NCBI GenBank assembly: GCA_045613585.1
Contig: JAZLBG010000123.1
Location: 1 to 12,580, forward strand
Source of the DNA: Fimenecus sp045613585
GTDB taxonomy: Bacteria > Bacillota > Clostridia > Oscillospirales > Acutalibacteraceae
Length of the DNA: 12,580 nt
Reading direction: 5' to 3'
Notes under the pieces: generated by a model
Databases searched by the model: none
Told to the model about the DNA's origin: nothing
Seen by the model: the letters and a program-made list of their open reading frames with translations, nothing else
Program-made: the position numbers and the translations under genes
Shown here: piece after piece, positions 6,203 through 12,580 of the stretch
Numbering within the stretch: position 1 is the stretch's first letter
Layout of the letters: each line of letters begins with the position of its first letter

Positions 6203-7774
6203 TTAGTCTATATTTCCTTTTTTTGCCTTATCGAATTCTTCTGCAATTTCTTCTGATGGCTCACCTGTAAGAAGTGAAACACAAACAATGAAGAATGATG
6301 ATACAACGAATGCAGGAAGAAGCTCGTAAATTGCGAATACCCCACCGAATGTTGGGTTAAGCACAAGTTTCCAAAGGAATACTGTTGCTGCACCTGAAAG
6401 CATACCTGCAATTGCGCCTGCACGGTTTACGCGTTTCCAGAAAAGTGAGAAAAGCATAAGTGGTCCGAATGTAGCACCAAAGCCTGCCCAAGCAAATGAA
6501 ACAATGCTGAAGATAACGCTGTTTTCGTCAAGAGCAATTACCATACCAACAAGAGCAATTACCATAAGTGCTATACGAGATACCCACATAACTTTCTTGT
6601 CACTTGCATTTTTATTAATAACACCCTTATAAACGTCATTTGCAAGTGCTGATGATGCAATAAGAAGATATGAGTCAGATGAACTGATTGTAGCAGCAAG
6701 AATACCTGCCATAATAACACCTGCAAGTACTGGTGGAAGAAGAGATTCACTCATAAGAACAAATACATTTTCTGCCCCACCCTTTGTAAGAAGTGTTTCT
6801 GCTGTTGGAATCATTGCACGACCAACAATACCGATTGCAACACCTGCAAAAAGTGAAATGATAACCCATACTGTTGCGATTCTTCTTGATTTCTTAAGCT
6901 CACTTGCTTTACGGATTGCCATAAAGCGAAGAAGCACCTGTGGCATACCAAAATAACCAAGACCCCAAGCAAGCATAGAGCAGATTGTAAGTAATGGATA
7001 ACCAACAGCTTCACCGAATACTGGCACACCATTTTCAACCAACTGCATACCTGCCTCGTTTGTAACAGGGTTTGCAATTTCTGTAAGTGAGAAATAACCT
7101 GCAATATTCTGTGCGTTTGCCATAACTGCCTCAATACCACCTGCGTTGATTGTACCAAGTACAAGCACAGACACAAGGGCAATAATCATAACAATACTCT
7201 GCATAAAGTCAGATGCACTTTCTGCAAGGAAACCACCAAGGAATGTATAAACGATAACGAAAAGTGCGCCTACAATCATCATTGATGTATATGAATAACC
7301 AAATAATGTACTGAAAAGTTTACCACAAGTAACAAAACAGCTACCTGCATAAACTGTAAAGAATACAAGAATTAAAACTGATGCAATAATTCTAATAACC
7401 TTTGTGTTTTCGTGGAAACGATTACTGAAAAATTCAGGAATTGTAATTGCATCACCACTTATTGCTGAATAATTGCGAAGTCTTTTTGCAACAATAAGCC
7501 AGTTTAAGTATGTACCAAGTGCAAGACCGATTGCAGTCCAAGTAGCATCTGCAAGACCGCACCAATAAGCAACACCAGGAAGTCCCATAAGAAGCCATCC
7601 GCTCATATCTGATGCCTCAGCACTCATAGCTGCAACCCAAGGGCCTAAGCTTCTACCACCAAGGAAATAGTTTTCTGCGTTTTTGTTTGCTCTACGTGCA
7701 AAGAATATACCTATACCAATAACAATAAGCATATACCCTGCCATAGCAAGAAATATCTTCATCTGTTCAGACAT
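6203..7774 (-). CDS. putP: Sodium/proline symporter (SSS family)
   Basis: 523 residues from ATG 7774. Imports proline with Na+ through the cytoplasmic membrane. About 13 hydrophobic helices are visible. AEASDMSGWLLMGLPG (52-67) is the helix-1/2 sodium and substrate signature; Asp56 and Ser58 line up with E. coli PutP Asp55 and Ser57. YFGMPQVLLRFMAIRKA and AATISSSDSYLLIASSALAND later in the protein are also typical, the latter covering the second Na+ site region. The start was chosen because AGAGAGG ends 9 nt before ATG 7774; ATG 7783 abuts that site, and a frame extending to 7870 would include the promoter. It has its own sigma-A promoter. The short gap to glyS suggests possible readthrough. 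Proline is the best guess; a related solute is possible. Confidence 0.92.
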   Translation of the reverse strand: MSEQMKIFLAMAGYMLIVIGIGIFFARRANKNAENYFLGGRSLGPWVAAMSAEASDMSGWLLMGLPGVAYWCGLADATWTAIGLALGTYLNWLIVAKRLRNYSAISGDAITIPEFFSNRFHENTKVIRIIASVLILVFFTVYAGSCFVTCGKLFSTLFGYSYTSMMIVGALFVIVYTFLGGFLAESASDFMQSIVMIIALVSVLVLGTINAGGIEAVMANAQNIAGYFSLTEIANPVTNEAGMQLVENGVPVFGEAVGYPLLTICSMLAWGLGYFGMPQVLLRFMAIRKASELKKSRRIATVWVIISLFAGVAIGIVGRAMIPTAETLLTKGGAENVFVLMSESLLPPVLAGVIMAGILAATISSSDSYLLIASSALANDVYKGVINKNASDKKVMWVSRIALMVIALVGMVIALDENSVIFSIVSFAWAGFGATFGPLMLFSLFWKRVNRAGAIAGMLSGAATVFLWKLVLNPTFGGVFAIYELLPAFVVSSFFIVCVSLLTGEPSEEIAEEFDKAKKGNID

Positions 7775-7783
7775 TTCATTCAT

Positions 7784-7790
7784 CCTCTCT
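7784..7790 (-). promoter_or_regulatory. Ribosome binding site deciding the putP start
   Basis: AGAGAGG on the minus strand touches ATG 7783 and is 9 nt from ATG 7774. Only the latter spacing is workable, so translation should begin at 7774. Confidence 0.65.
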
Positions 7791-7829
7791 TTTAATGGAA
7801 TAACACTACTCCATTTTATATACCATAAT

Positions 7830-7858
7830 ATTGTAATAAAAAAATGGCAATTTGTAAA
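7830..7858 (-). promoter_or_regulatory. sigma-A promoter of putP
   Basis: Minus strand TTTACA (7858-7853), 17-nt spacer, TACAAT (7835-7830), giving a leader of about 48 nt to the ATG at 7774. A shifted pair (TTGCCA, 17 nt, TATGGT) also exists. The -35 box lies within the loop and 3' arm of the terminator of the preceding gene. Confidence 0.65.
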
Positions 7859-7884
7859 GGGTTTTATCAATACAAATTACCATT
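7838..7884 (-). terminator. Intrinsic terminator after the GH26 gene
   Basis: On the minus strand, arm AATGGTAATTTGTA (7884-7871) pairs with TACAAATTGCCATT (7856-7843) over 14 bp with one G-U pair and a 14-nt loop, followed by a T run to 7838. The G-U pair exists only as minus-strand RNA (A-C on the other strand), which supports a minus-strand role. It lies 16 nt past the GH26 stop. Confidence 0.8.
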
Positions 7885-7900
7885 AAATTCTATATTTTCG

Positions 7901-8887
7901 TTATTTTTTAAGGTCTGGCAACTCATCAAGTGTAATTACATAATCATCATTGTAAATTGCCTTTAAACTTTCAACAGAATTTGTGTCAACCACATACTCT
8001 GTATGCCACGCTAAAAACCATACCCAATTTGCATTTTCTTTCTTGATTTCTGCAACTGTAGGGATTGTTCCGCACTCGTGAAAACACACCGGTTTGTTAC
8101 TTTTCACAGTCTTTTTTACCGCTTTGAACAAGTCCCCATGAGCACCTGTTTCATAAGAGTCTGCCCCTGCAATATCAACATATTCATCCCCTGGGTAAAA
8201 CTCTTTATACATCTCGTTTTTATGAGAATACCCAAGCACCCAAATAAGATTGTCAAGTCCCCAGTAATCTGTATAGCGTTCATACATTAAAAGCCAGAGC
8301 TTTTTGAAGTTTTCTGCTCCCCCACGACTCCACCAAAACCAGTCACCATCAAGTTCATGAAATGGTCGCCACAAAACAGGAACACCCTTTTCCTGCAATT
8401 CTTTAAGAGCCTTTGCACCTTTGTCCATACCCGCTATAAGAGTTTTATACTCATCTGTACCCTCAGTTAAAGCTTTTTCCCAGTCTTTAATATCAGTTTC
8501 TTTGCACTCATTCCAGCTACCACTGAAATCTGCACCACAATGCCAACAGATTGAAACAATGCCACCCTTTTCATACCATTCAATTGCACGTCGGTTTACG
8601 CCTTCAAAATCGTCATTCATATAGTCAAGTCCACGAATTGCAGGGTATTTGCCTGTGTGCTCATAAATGTATTCAAACTCGTATTGCTCACCATCAACCC
8701 AAGTTGACTCTTGTTGACCTGAAATTATAGCGTTACCATAAGTTTCGCAGATATAAGAATACAATTTTTTCGCATTTTCTGATGCATCAACATTGGAAAG
8801 TGCACATTCTTTTTCACCAATACAACCGCAAAGGCACAAAAAAGTAAGCGAAAGCAAAACTGCTATAGATTTTTTAACAAATCTCAT
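7901..8887 (-). CDS. GH26 beta-mannanase, surface lipoprotein
   Basis: 328 residues. Predicted to hydrolyse beta-1,4-mannan or related beta-glycan outside the cell. Residues 1-22 are a lipoprotein signal (MRFVKKS, hydrophobic core, LCGC), so Cys22 should be the anchor. The GH26 barrel follows: SGQQEST (56-62), IRGLDYM (84-90), CWHCGADF (114-121), WRPFHELDGDWFWW (173-186) with acid/base Glu178, and PVCFHECG (266-273) with nucleophile Glu271. No carbohydrate-binding module or dockerin. The ATG is 9 nt past the transporter stop, and its AGGGTGAT site overlaps that stop, so the two genes are coupled; the enzyme probably generates oligosaccharides for that transporter. GH26 also includes beta-1,3-xylanases and lichenases, so mannan is the likeliest substrate, not a proven one. 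Confidence 0.92.
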   Translation of the reverse strand: MRFVKKSIAVLLSLTFLCLCGCIGEKECALSNVDASENAKKLYSYICETYGNAIISGQQESTWVDGEQYEFEYIYEHTGKYPAIRGLDYMNDDFEGVNRRAIEWYEKGGIVSICWHCGADFSGSWNECKETDIKDWEKALTEGTDEYKTLIAGMDKGAKALKELQEKGVPVLWRPFHELDGDWFWWSRGGAENFKKLWLLMYERYTDYWGLDNLIWVLGYSHKNEMYKEFYPGDEYVDIAGADSYETGAHGDLFKAVKKTVKSNKPVCFHECGTIPTVAEIKKENANWVWFLAWHTEYVVDTNSVESLKAIYNDDYVITLDELPDLKK

Positions 8888-8896
8888 AAAATCACC

Positions 8897-10951
8897 CTAC
8901 ACAATTGATTCGTATAACTTTTCAATCTCGTCAAGATGAGTATAGTTTTCTGCCTGAATTATAAGATTTCTCGCATCATCATAAGGTTTTGTAATTCTGC
9001 GATAAACTGAAACGCCATCAGTATATTCTTTAAGTTCTTTTCTGATTTGACGACGCTCTTTTTCACTTGTATATTCACGATTTTTGATTTCTTCAGCGCG
9101 CTTTTCATCAGGAAGAACAAGATTTTCTTCTCCATATTTCATAAGGAGTTTATATGAGCGTTTTTTCTCACGAGCAAGTTGTATTGCATCTGCACGGATT
9201 TCTTTTTCTTCTGCAGTATTATTAGGCATATTTTTTGCAATTGCCATCTCTGTTGCCCAATCAGAATAAAGATAAATCTTACCAAACCCAACAGTATTTT
9301 TTGCAGAAACAAGCTTCGCCTTGAAACGCTCGGTATTAAACTTATCAAGTTCTTCTTTAACGATAGGCAAGCTTTCAACAAATTCGTTATATTTTTTAAT
9401 CTCTTTAATTTCTGCTTTGCTTAAAGATTTATCAACAATTTTCTTTTGTAAATCTGCCTTTGCACCCTTGATAATCTTCATAGCATCAACAAGCTGTGCA
9501 TCTTCAAGCTCACCATTTCCATAGTCTTCAAACATTGCACGGATTTTAAGCACATTCACATAACCACGATGCTTTTTCTCAGTCAAGTCATAGAAAAGAT
9601 AAGGAATAAGATTCATAATTGAACCGATAATTGAACAGATTATGAGCACTGTGAAAAGATTATTTCGCATTTCGTCGTTATAAAGTACAGAATAATCCTC
9701 TTTAAGTCCCATTTTCTCATAAATCGCAGGAAGAACAAGACCTGTAAAGAAGCCTAAAATTGTACCAATAAGTGTAAGCGGTGTGAAAAGGCCGTCAACT
9801 CGCACACCTGTTTTCCATTGGTGATAATCTCGCATATCTGCGTTGATGTTTGGAGTATAAACATTTGAGAATGTGTTTACAAATGTGTTAAGATACACAA
9901 CAATACACATTAAAAGGACATTTTTATAAACCAAGAATAAAATTGCATAAAGTACAACGTTAATTGTATTATGCACAATGAGAAGATTTTTCTTACCCAT
10001 AAGTTTAATTGCGAATGGAGCTAACATCATAGCCCAGAGTGCAGCATTTGATATAAGCGTTGTAGCAAGGCCCATATAAACTTTATGTGCACCGTCATCA
10101 GCATAGTTAAAAGTCCAGTTTACAATTACCGCACTTGAGCCTTCAAGGAAGCCCATCCAAGAGCCCAAATTGATAATCCAGAAATATTTATTCTTTGCAA
10201 CCTCACGAAGAGAATCCATAAGGCTTACATATTCAACCGGACGCTTTGCAACAATAATTCTTTCTTTAAGCTTGGGTGTAAAAATGAAAAGCACAATAAG
10301 ACCAACTATTGTAAAACCTGGGTAAATAATACGATATGTCCATATATTATCCATACCCCATGTAAGACCTGCAATTGTTGGCACAACAAGTGATGTTACT
10401 GTAGGTGCAAACGAGTATAAAATCTGTGAAACACTTGAAACATTTGCTCTTTCTTGTGCATTTGGTGTTATAACCTGCTTATAGAATGCAAAAGCCTCGT
10501 TATAAAAACCAAGAAATACAGAAAGAATCATAAAGCCAACCCAGACAACAATTACCTTTGTCCAGTATTCCATATTTTCATAAGGTAACCAGACAAAAAG
10601 CGTTGAAATTACTGCAATTGGAATTGGTGTTTTCAACATAATTGGAATAAACTTACCACCAGGTAATTTGTGATTATCAAAATACCAACCTCTGAAAATA
10701 CCAATAGGAATACCCACGATATTTGCAATAATAAGCATTATCTGTAAATGCACAGGCTGAAGACCGATACTTGCACCAACAATAAAGTTAGCTGCACTAA
10801 GACCAATAGCATTACCAAGAGTTGATGCCCAATGAATACCGAAGCCTGCAACGCCAAGGTTAACTATCTCTTTATATGGTACATAATTACCCTCAGCAGG
10901 TGTGTTCCAATGCTGTTTTACATTATTTATTAATCCTGAAATTTTTCCCAT
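8897..10951 (-). CDS. MFS/GPH-like oligosaccharide transporter with a 231-residue cytosolic tail
   Basis: 684 residues. About 12 hydrophobic helices fill residues ~25-453 and resemble GPH-family symporters in overall layout, but the usual DxxxDPxxG segment after helix 2 is changed to IPIGIFRGWYFDN...PGGKFIP. The last 231 residues (454-684) are hydrophilic, highly charged and predicted helical, rich in Lys/Glu, with no membrane segment and no domain I can name; the phosphotransfer IIA-type tail of LacS is not evident. ATG 10951 has AAAGGGGAT upstream. It is the first gene of a two-gene unit with the GH26 mannanase, which suggests import of mannan-derived sugars by cation symport. The role is inferred from family layout and neighbour; regulatory or scaffolding functions for the tail are conjecture. 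Confidence 0.82.
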   Translation of the reverse strand: MGKISGLINNVKQHWNTPAEGNYVPYKEIVNLGVAGFGIHWASTLGNAIGLSAANFIVGASIGLQPVHLQIMLIIANIVGIPIGIFRGWYFDNHKLPGGKFIPIMLKTPIPIAVISTLFVWLPYENMEYWTKVIVVWVGFMILSVFLGFYNEAFAFYKQVITPNAQERANVSSVSQILYSFAPTVTSLVVPTIAGLTWGMDNIWTYRIIYPGFTIVGLIVLFIFTPKLKERIIVAKRPVEYVSLMDSLREVAKNKYFWIINLGSWMGFLEGSSAVIVNWTFNYADDGAHKVYMGLATTLISNAALWAMMLAPFAIKLMGKKNLLIVHNTINVVLYAILFLVYKNVLLMCIVVYLNTFVNTFSNVYTPNINADMRDYHQWKTGVRVDGLFTPLTLIGTILGFFTGLVLPAIYEKMGLKEDYSVLYNDEMRNNLFTVLIICSIIGSIMNLIPYLFYDLTEKKHRGYVNVLKIRAMFEDYGNGELEDAQLVDAMKIIKGAKADLQKKIVDKSLSKAEIKEIKKYNEFVESLPIVKEELDKFNTERFKAKLVSAKNTVGFGKIYLYSDWATEMAIAKNMPNNTAEEKEIRADAIQLAREKKRSYKLLMKYGEENLVLPDEKRAEEIKNREYTSEKERRQIRKELKEYTDGVSVYRRITKPYDDARNLIIQAENYTHLDEIEKLYESIV

Positions 10952-10979
10952 AATTAATCCCCTTTTGAGTTATGGATTT

Positions 10980-11008
10980 ATTATAATTCATTTTTTTGAA
11001 AATGGCAA
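10980..11008 (-). promoter_or_regulatory. sigma-A promoter of the transporter-GH26 unit
   Basis: Minus strand TTGCCA (11008-11003), 17-nt spacer, perfect TATAAT (10985-10980), placing the start of transcription about 22 nt before ATG 10951. I see no clear operator palindrome and no cre-like site over it. Confidence 0.75.
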
Positions 11009-11010
11009 GC

Positions 11011-11037
11011 AAAAAGGACAAGGTTTTAACCCTGCCC
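11011..11037 (-). terminator. Intrinsic terminator of the CoA-transferase gene; also hairpin repeat copy C
   Basis: On the minus strand GGGCAGGGT pairs with ACCTTGTCC over 9 bp with two G-U pairs and a 4-nt loop (11037-11016), followed by TTTTT (11015-11011). It is 6 nt past the stop of the CoA-transferase. The plus-strand reading GG..AGG..CCCTGCCCTA is a diverged version of the elements at 629 and 3832. Confidence 0.8.
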
Positions 11038-11043
11038 TATAGT

Positions 11044-12342
11044 TTAAAATTTTTCATTAAATCGTCTTTCATATTCTTTTGCTAACTCATCACGGAAATT
11101 AGGGTGTGCAATATTAATTAAGGCTCTTGCACGCTCTTTTAATGTTCTGCCCTTAAGTTGAGCTATTCCGTATTCAGTAACAACATAGTTCACATCATTT
11201 CTGGTTGTTGCAACTGCTGAATAATCAGTGATTTTCGGTACAATTTTTGAAACTGTGCCACCCTTTGCAGATGACGGCATTGCCATAATTGAGCGCCCGC
11301 CCTTACTCATTGTAGCACCACGTACAAAATCAACTTGTCCGCCTATTCCTGAAAACTGTGTTTCACCAATTGTGTCTGACACGACTTGTCCCATAAGGTC
11401 AATTTCAATACATGAATTTACTGAAACAAGATTATCATTTTGTGCAATTATAAAAGGATTGTTTACATAATCCATAGGTGTCATTTCGACATCTTTATTG
11501 TCATTCAAGAAATCAAATAATTTCTTTGTACCAAAGGCAAAGCCGAGAATTGTTTTGCCTTTGTTAAAATTTTTCTTTGAGTTGTTGATTACACCACTTT
11601 TAATCAAATCAACAACACCATCACCAACCATTTCAGAATGAAGGCCTAAATCTTTTTTATATTTCAACTCTTCACAAATTGCATTTGGAATGCCGCCAAT
11701 ACCAAGTTGAATACAGTCACCATCATTTATAAGTGAAGCACAATTTTTGCCGATTTCACGCTCTACATCTGTAATTGGTGGAGCAGGTACAATTGGCAAA
11801 TCTTCATCAAGCTCTACAAAATAATCAAATTCTGAAATATGTTTTCTTGCCTTACCATGAGTATATGGCACATTTTTGTTAACTTGTGCAATTTTCACTT
11901 CACAATGTGCAAGTGTAGTTTCGATGTAGTCACAATTTGTACCAAGTGAAACATACCCCTCACTATCTGGTGGAGCTACACTCATTACAGTAACACGAGG
12001 TTTTACAATATCACGTAATACCATTGGCGCTTCTGAAAGATAGCAAGTAGTAAAATCTGCAACACCCTCTGAAATGGCTTTACGATTTGTACCTGATGCA
12101 AAAAATGAGTTGTAACTGAAATGACCTTTCACTTCTTCGTCAACCCAAGGTGTTTCACCAAGCAAGAGCATATTGATGACTTGAACATTATGAAAATCCT
12201 TATAATTTTCACGCATAGCACGAACAATAGCTCGAGGCTCACTACATCCAAAAGACATAACTACTTTATCGCCATCTTTTATTGCTTTAATTGCCTCATT
12301 TGCGGATACAAGTTTTTGATTGTATTCTGCTTTCCAAACCAT
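11044..12342 (-). CDS. Acyl-CoA:acetate / 4-hydroxybutyrate-type CoA-transferase (acetyl-CoA hydrolase family)
   Basis: 432 residues, full length for the family. Moves CoA between an acyl-CoA (butyryl-, 4-hydroxybutyryl- or acetyl-CoA) and a short-chain acid in the cytosol, a common final step of clostridial fermentation. The N-terminal domain is residues ~1-190 and the C-terminal domain ~191-432. LGIGGIPNAI (213-222) is a CoA-binding loop. LHSEMVGDGVVDL (234-246) contains the catalytic glutamate, Glu237, matching Glu238 of Clostridium aminobutyricum AbfT. FSGIGGQVDFVRGA (330-343) is the third hallmark. ATG 12342 has AAGGTAA upstream. Monocistronic, with its own promoter and terminator. No butyrate or succinate pathway genes are adjacent, so But-like versus AbfT/Cat2-like specificity cannot be settled here. 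Confidence 0.92.
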   Translation of the reverse strand: MVWKAEYNQKLVSANEAIKAIKDGDKVVMSFGCSEPRAIVRAMRENYKDFHNVQVINMLLLGETPWVDEEVKGHFSYNSFFASGTNRKAISEGVADFTTCYLSEAPMVLRDIVKPRVTVMSVAPPDSEGYVSLGTNCDYIETTLAHCEVKIAQVNKNVPYTHGKARKHISEFDYFVELDEDLPIVPAPPITDVEREIGKNCASLINDGDCIQLGIGGIPNAICEELKYKKDLGLHSEMVGDGVVDLIKSGVINNSKKNFNKGKTILGFAFGTKKLFDFLNDNKDVEMTPMDYVNNPFIIAQNDNLVSVNSCIEIDLMGQVVSDTIGETQFSGIGGQVDFVRGATMSKGGRSIMAMPSSAKGGTVSKIVPKITDYSAVATTRNDVNYVVTEYGIAQLKGRTLKERARALINIAHPNFRDELAKEYERRFNEKF

Positions 12343-12374
12343 AGAGTTACCTTTTCTTTCTAAAATGTATTTTT

Positions 12375-12403
12375 ATTATACACGATATTACTTTTTTGTT
12401 CAA
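12375..12403 (-). promoter_or_regulatory. sigma-A promoter of the CoA-transferase gene
   Basis: Minus strand TTGAAC (12403-12398), 17-nt spacer, perfect TATAAT (12380-12375). Transcription should begin near 12368, about 25 nt before the ATG at 12342. No dyad operator or leader structure is visible in the short 5' UTR. Confidence 0.78.
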
Positions 12404-12473
12404 TAGGGATTTTGAAAATGGAAACAATTCTACAAATTTGAGTTTGTCGGGCTCATTGAATGGTGTTGTTTTG

Positions 12474-12580
12474 CCTCCCTCTGACGAGGGAGGTGGCAAC
12501 GCGTTAGCGTTGACGGAGGGAGAGATAGGCTTTAATAGGCGTTTTTGACTACCCCTCAGTCAACTTCGTTGACAGCTCCC
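12474..12580. repeat. Large composite palindromic (MITE/REP-like) element, truncated by the right edge
   Basis: Left arm: hairpin CCTCCCTC-TGAC-GAGGGAGG (12474-12493), then hairpin CAACGC-GTTA-GCGTTG (12497-12512), then ACGGAGGGAG. After 28 nt an imperfect mirror begins: CCCCTCAGTCAAC (12552-12564), hairpin GTCAAC-TTC-GTTGAC (12559-12573), then AGCTCCC at the edge, matching the complement of the left arm's order. No coding frame is convincing. It is GC-rich against AT-rich flanks. The 12404-12473 stretch to its left holds nothing I can assign. Confidence 0.7.

Noticed and set aside
7775..7870. N-terminal extension of the sodium/proline symporter
   Set aside because: It would translate the promoter and the upstream terminator hairpin; the ribosome binding site and family alignment support ATG 7774.
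12404..12473. Possible small gene or leader left of the palindrome
   Set aside because: No frame with a start and ribosome binding site; only a weak 5-bp inverted repeat around 12432-12446.
1..12580. CRISPR array, tRNA/rRNA, prophage or defence cassette
   Set aside because: I saw no regularly spaced repeats, tRNA-like folds, integrase, transposase, nuclease or toxin-antitoxin pair by reading both strands.

Overview
The window looks like chromosomal DNA from a low-GC, Gram-positive anaerobe, most likely a gut Clostridia member (Oscillospiraceae/Ruminococcus-like). The reasons are the AT-rich sequence, strong AGGAGG-type ribosome binding sites, two Cys-anchored surface lipoproteins (one on a Thr/Lys/Glu-rich stalk as in ruminococcal wall proteins), a single-chain alpha2-type glycyl-tRNA synthetase, a clostridial acetyl-CoA hydrolase/4-hydroxybutyrate-type CoA-transferase, and a GH26 mannanase. 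The taxonomy is inference. I see no rRNA, tRNA, CRISPR array, transposase, phage gene or defence gene.

Layout. Plus strand, 1-1626: the 3' part of an orotate-phosphoribosyltransferase-like gene, then a lipoprotein alpha/beta hydrolase. A bidirectional terminator at 1631-1660 separates these from the remainder, which is entirely on the minus strand. Read in its own direction, the minus strand carries: (i) a CoA-transferase (12342-11044) with its own sigma-A promoter and terminator; (ii) a two-gene glycan unit, an MFS/GPH-like transporter with a 231-residue cytosolic tail (10951-8897) followed by a GH26 lipoprotein mannanase (8887-7901), with its own promoter and terminator; (iii) a long same-strand series, sodium/proline symporter putP (7774-6203), glyS (6155-4755), a YegS/DagK-type lipid kinase (4753-3857), a GPH-type symporter (3798-2146) and a small membrane protein with an HExxH motif (2135-1659). 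Series (iii) has small gaps and no clear internal U-tract terminator, so at least part may be co-transcribed.

How the genes work together. Unit (ii) is a plausible extracellular mannan-cleavage plus sugar-import pair. Unit (i) is a fermentation step that exchanges CoA between acyl-CoA and a short-chain acid. glyS and the lipid kinase are 1 nt apart, and the second symporter and the HExxH protein are translationally coupled.

The least ordinary parts are the HExxH membrane protein, the giant tail on the mannan-linked transporter, a putP promoter embedded in the preceding gene's terminator, a small family of GC-rich intergenic hairpins (629, 3832, 11016), and a large composite palindromic repeat that runs off the right edge (12474-12580). 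I do not see a clear-cut new defence or mobile system; most genes are housekeeping or central metabolism.
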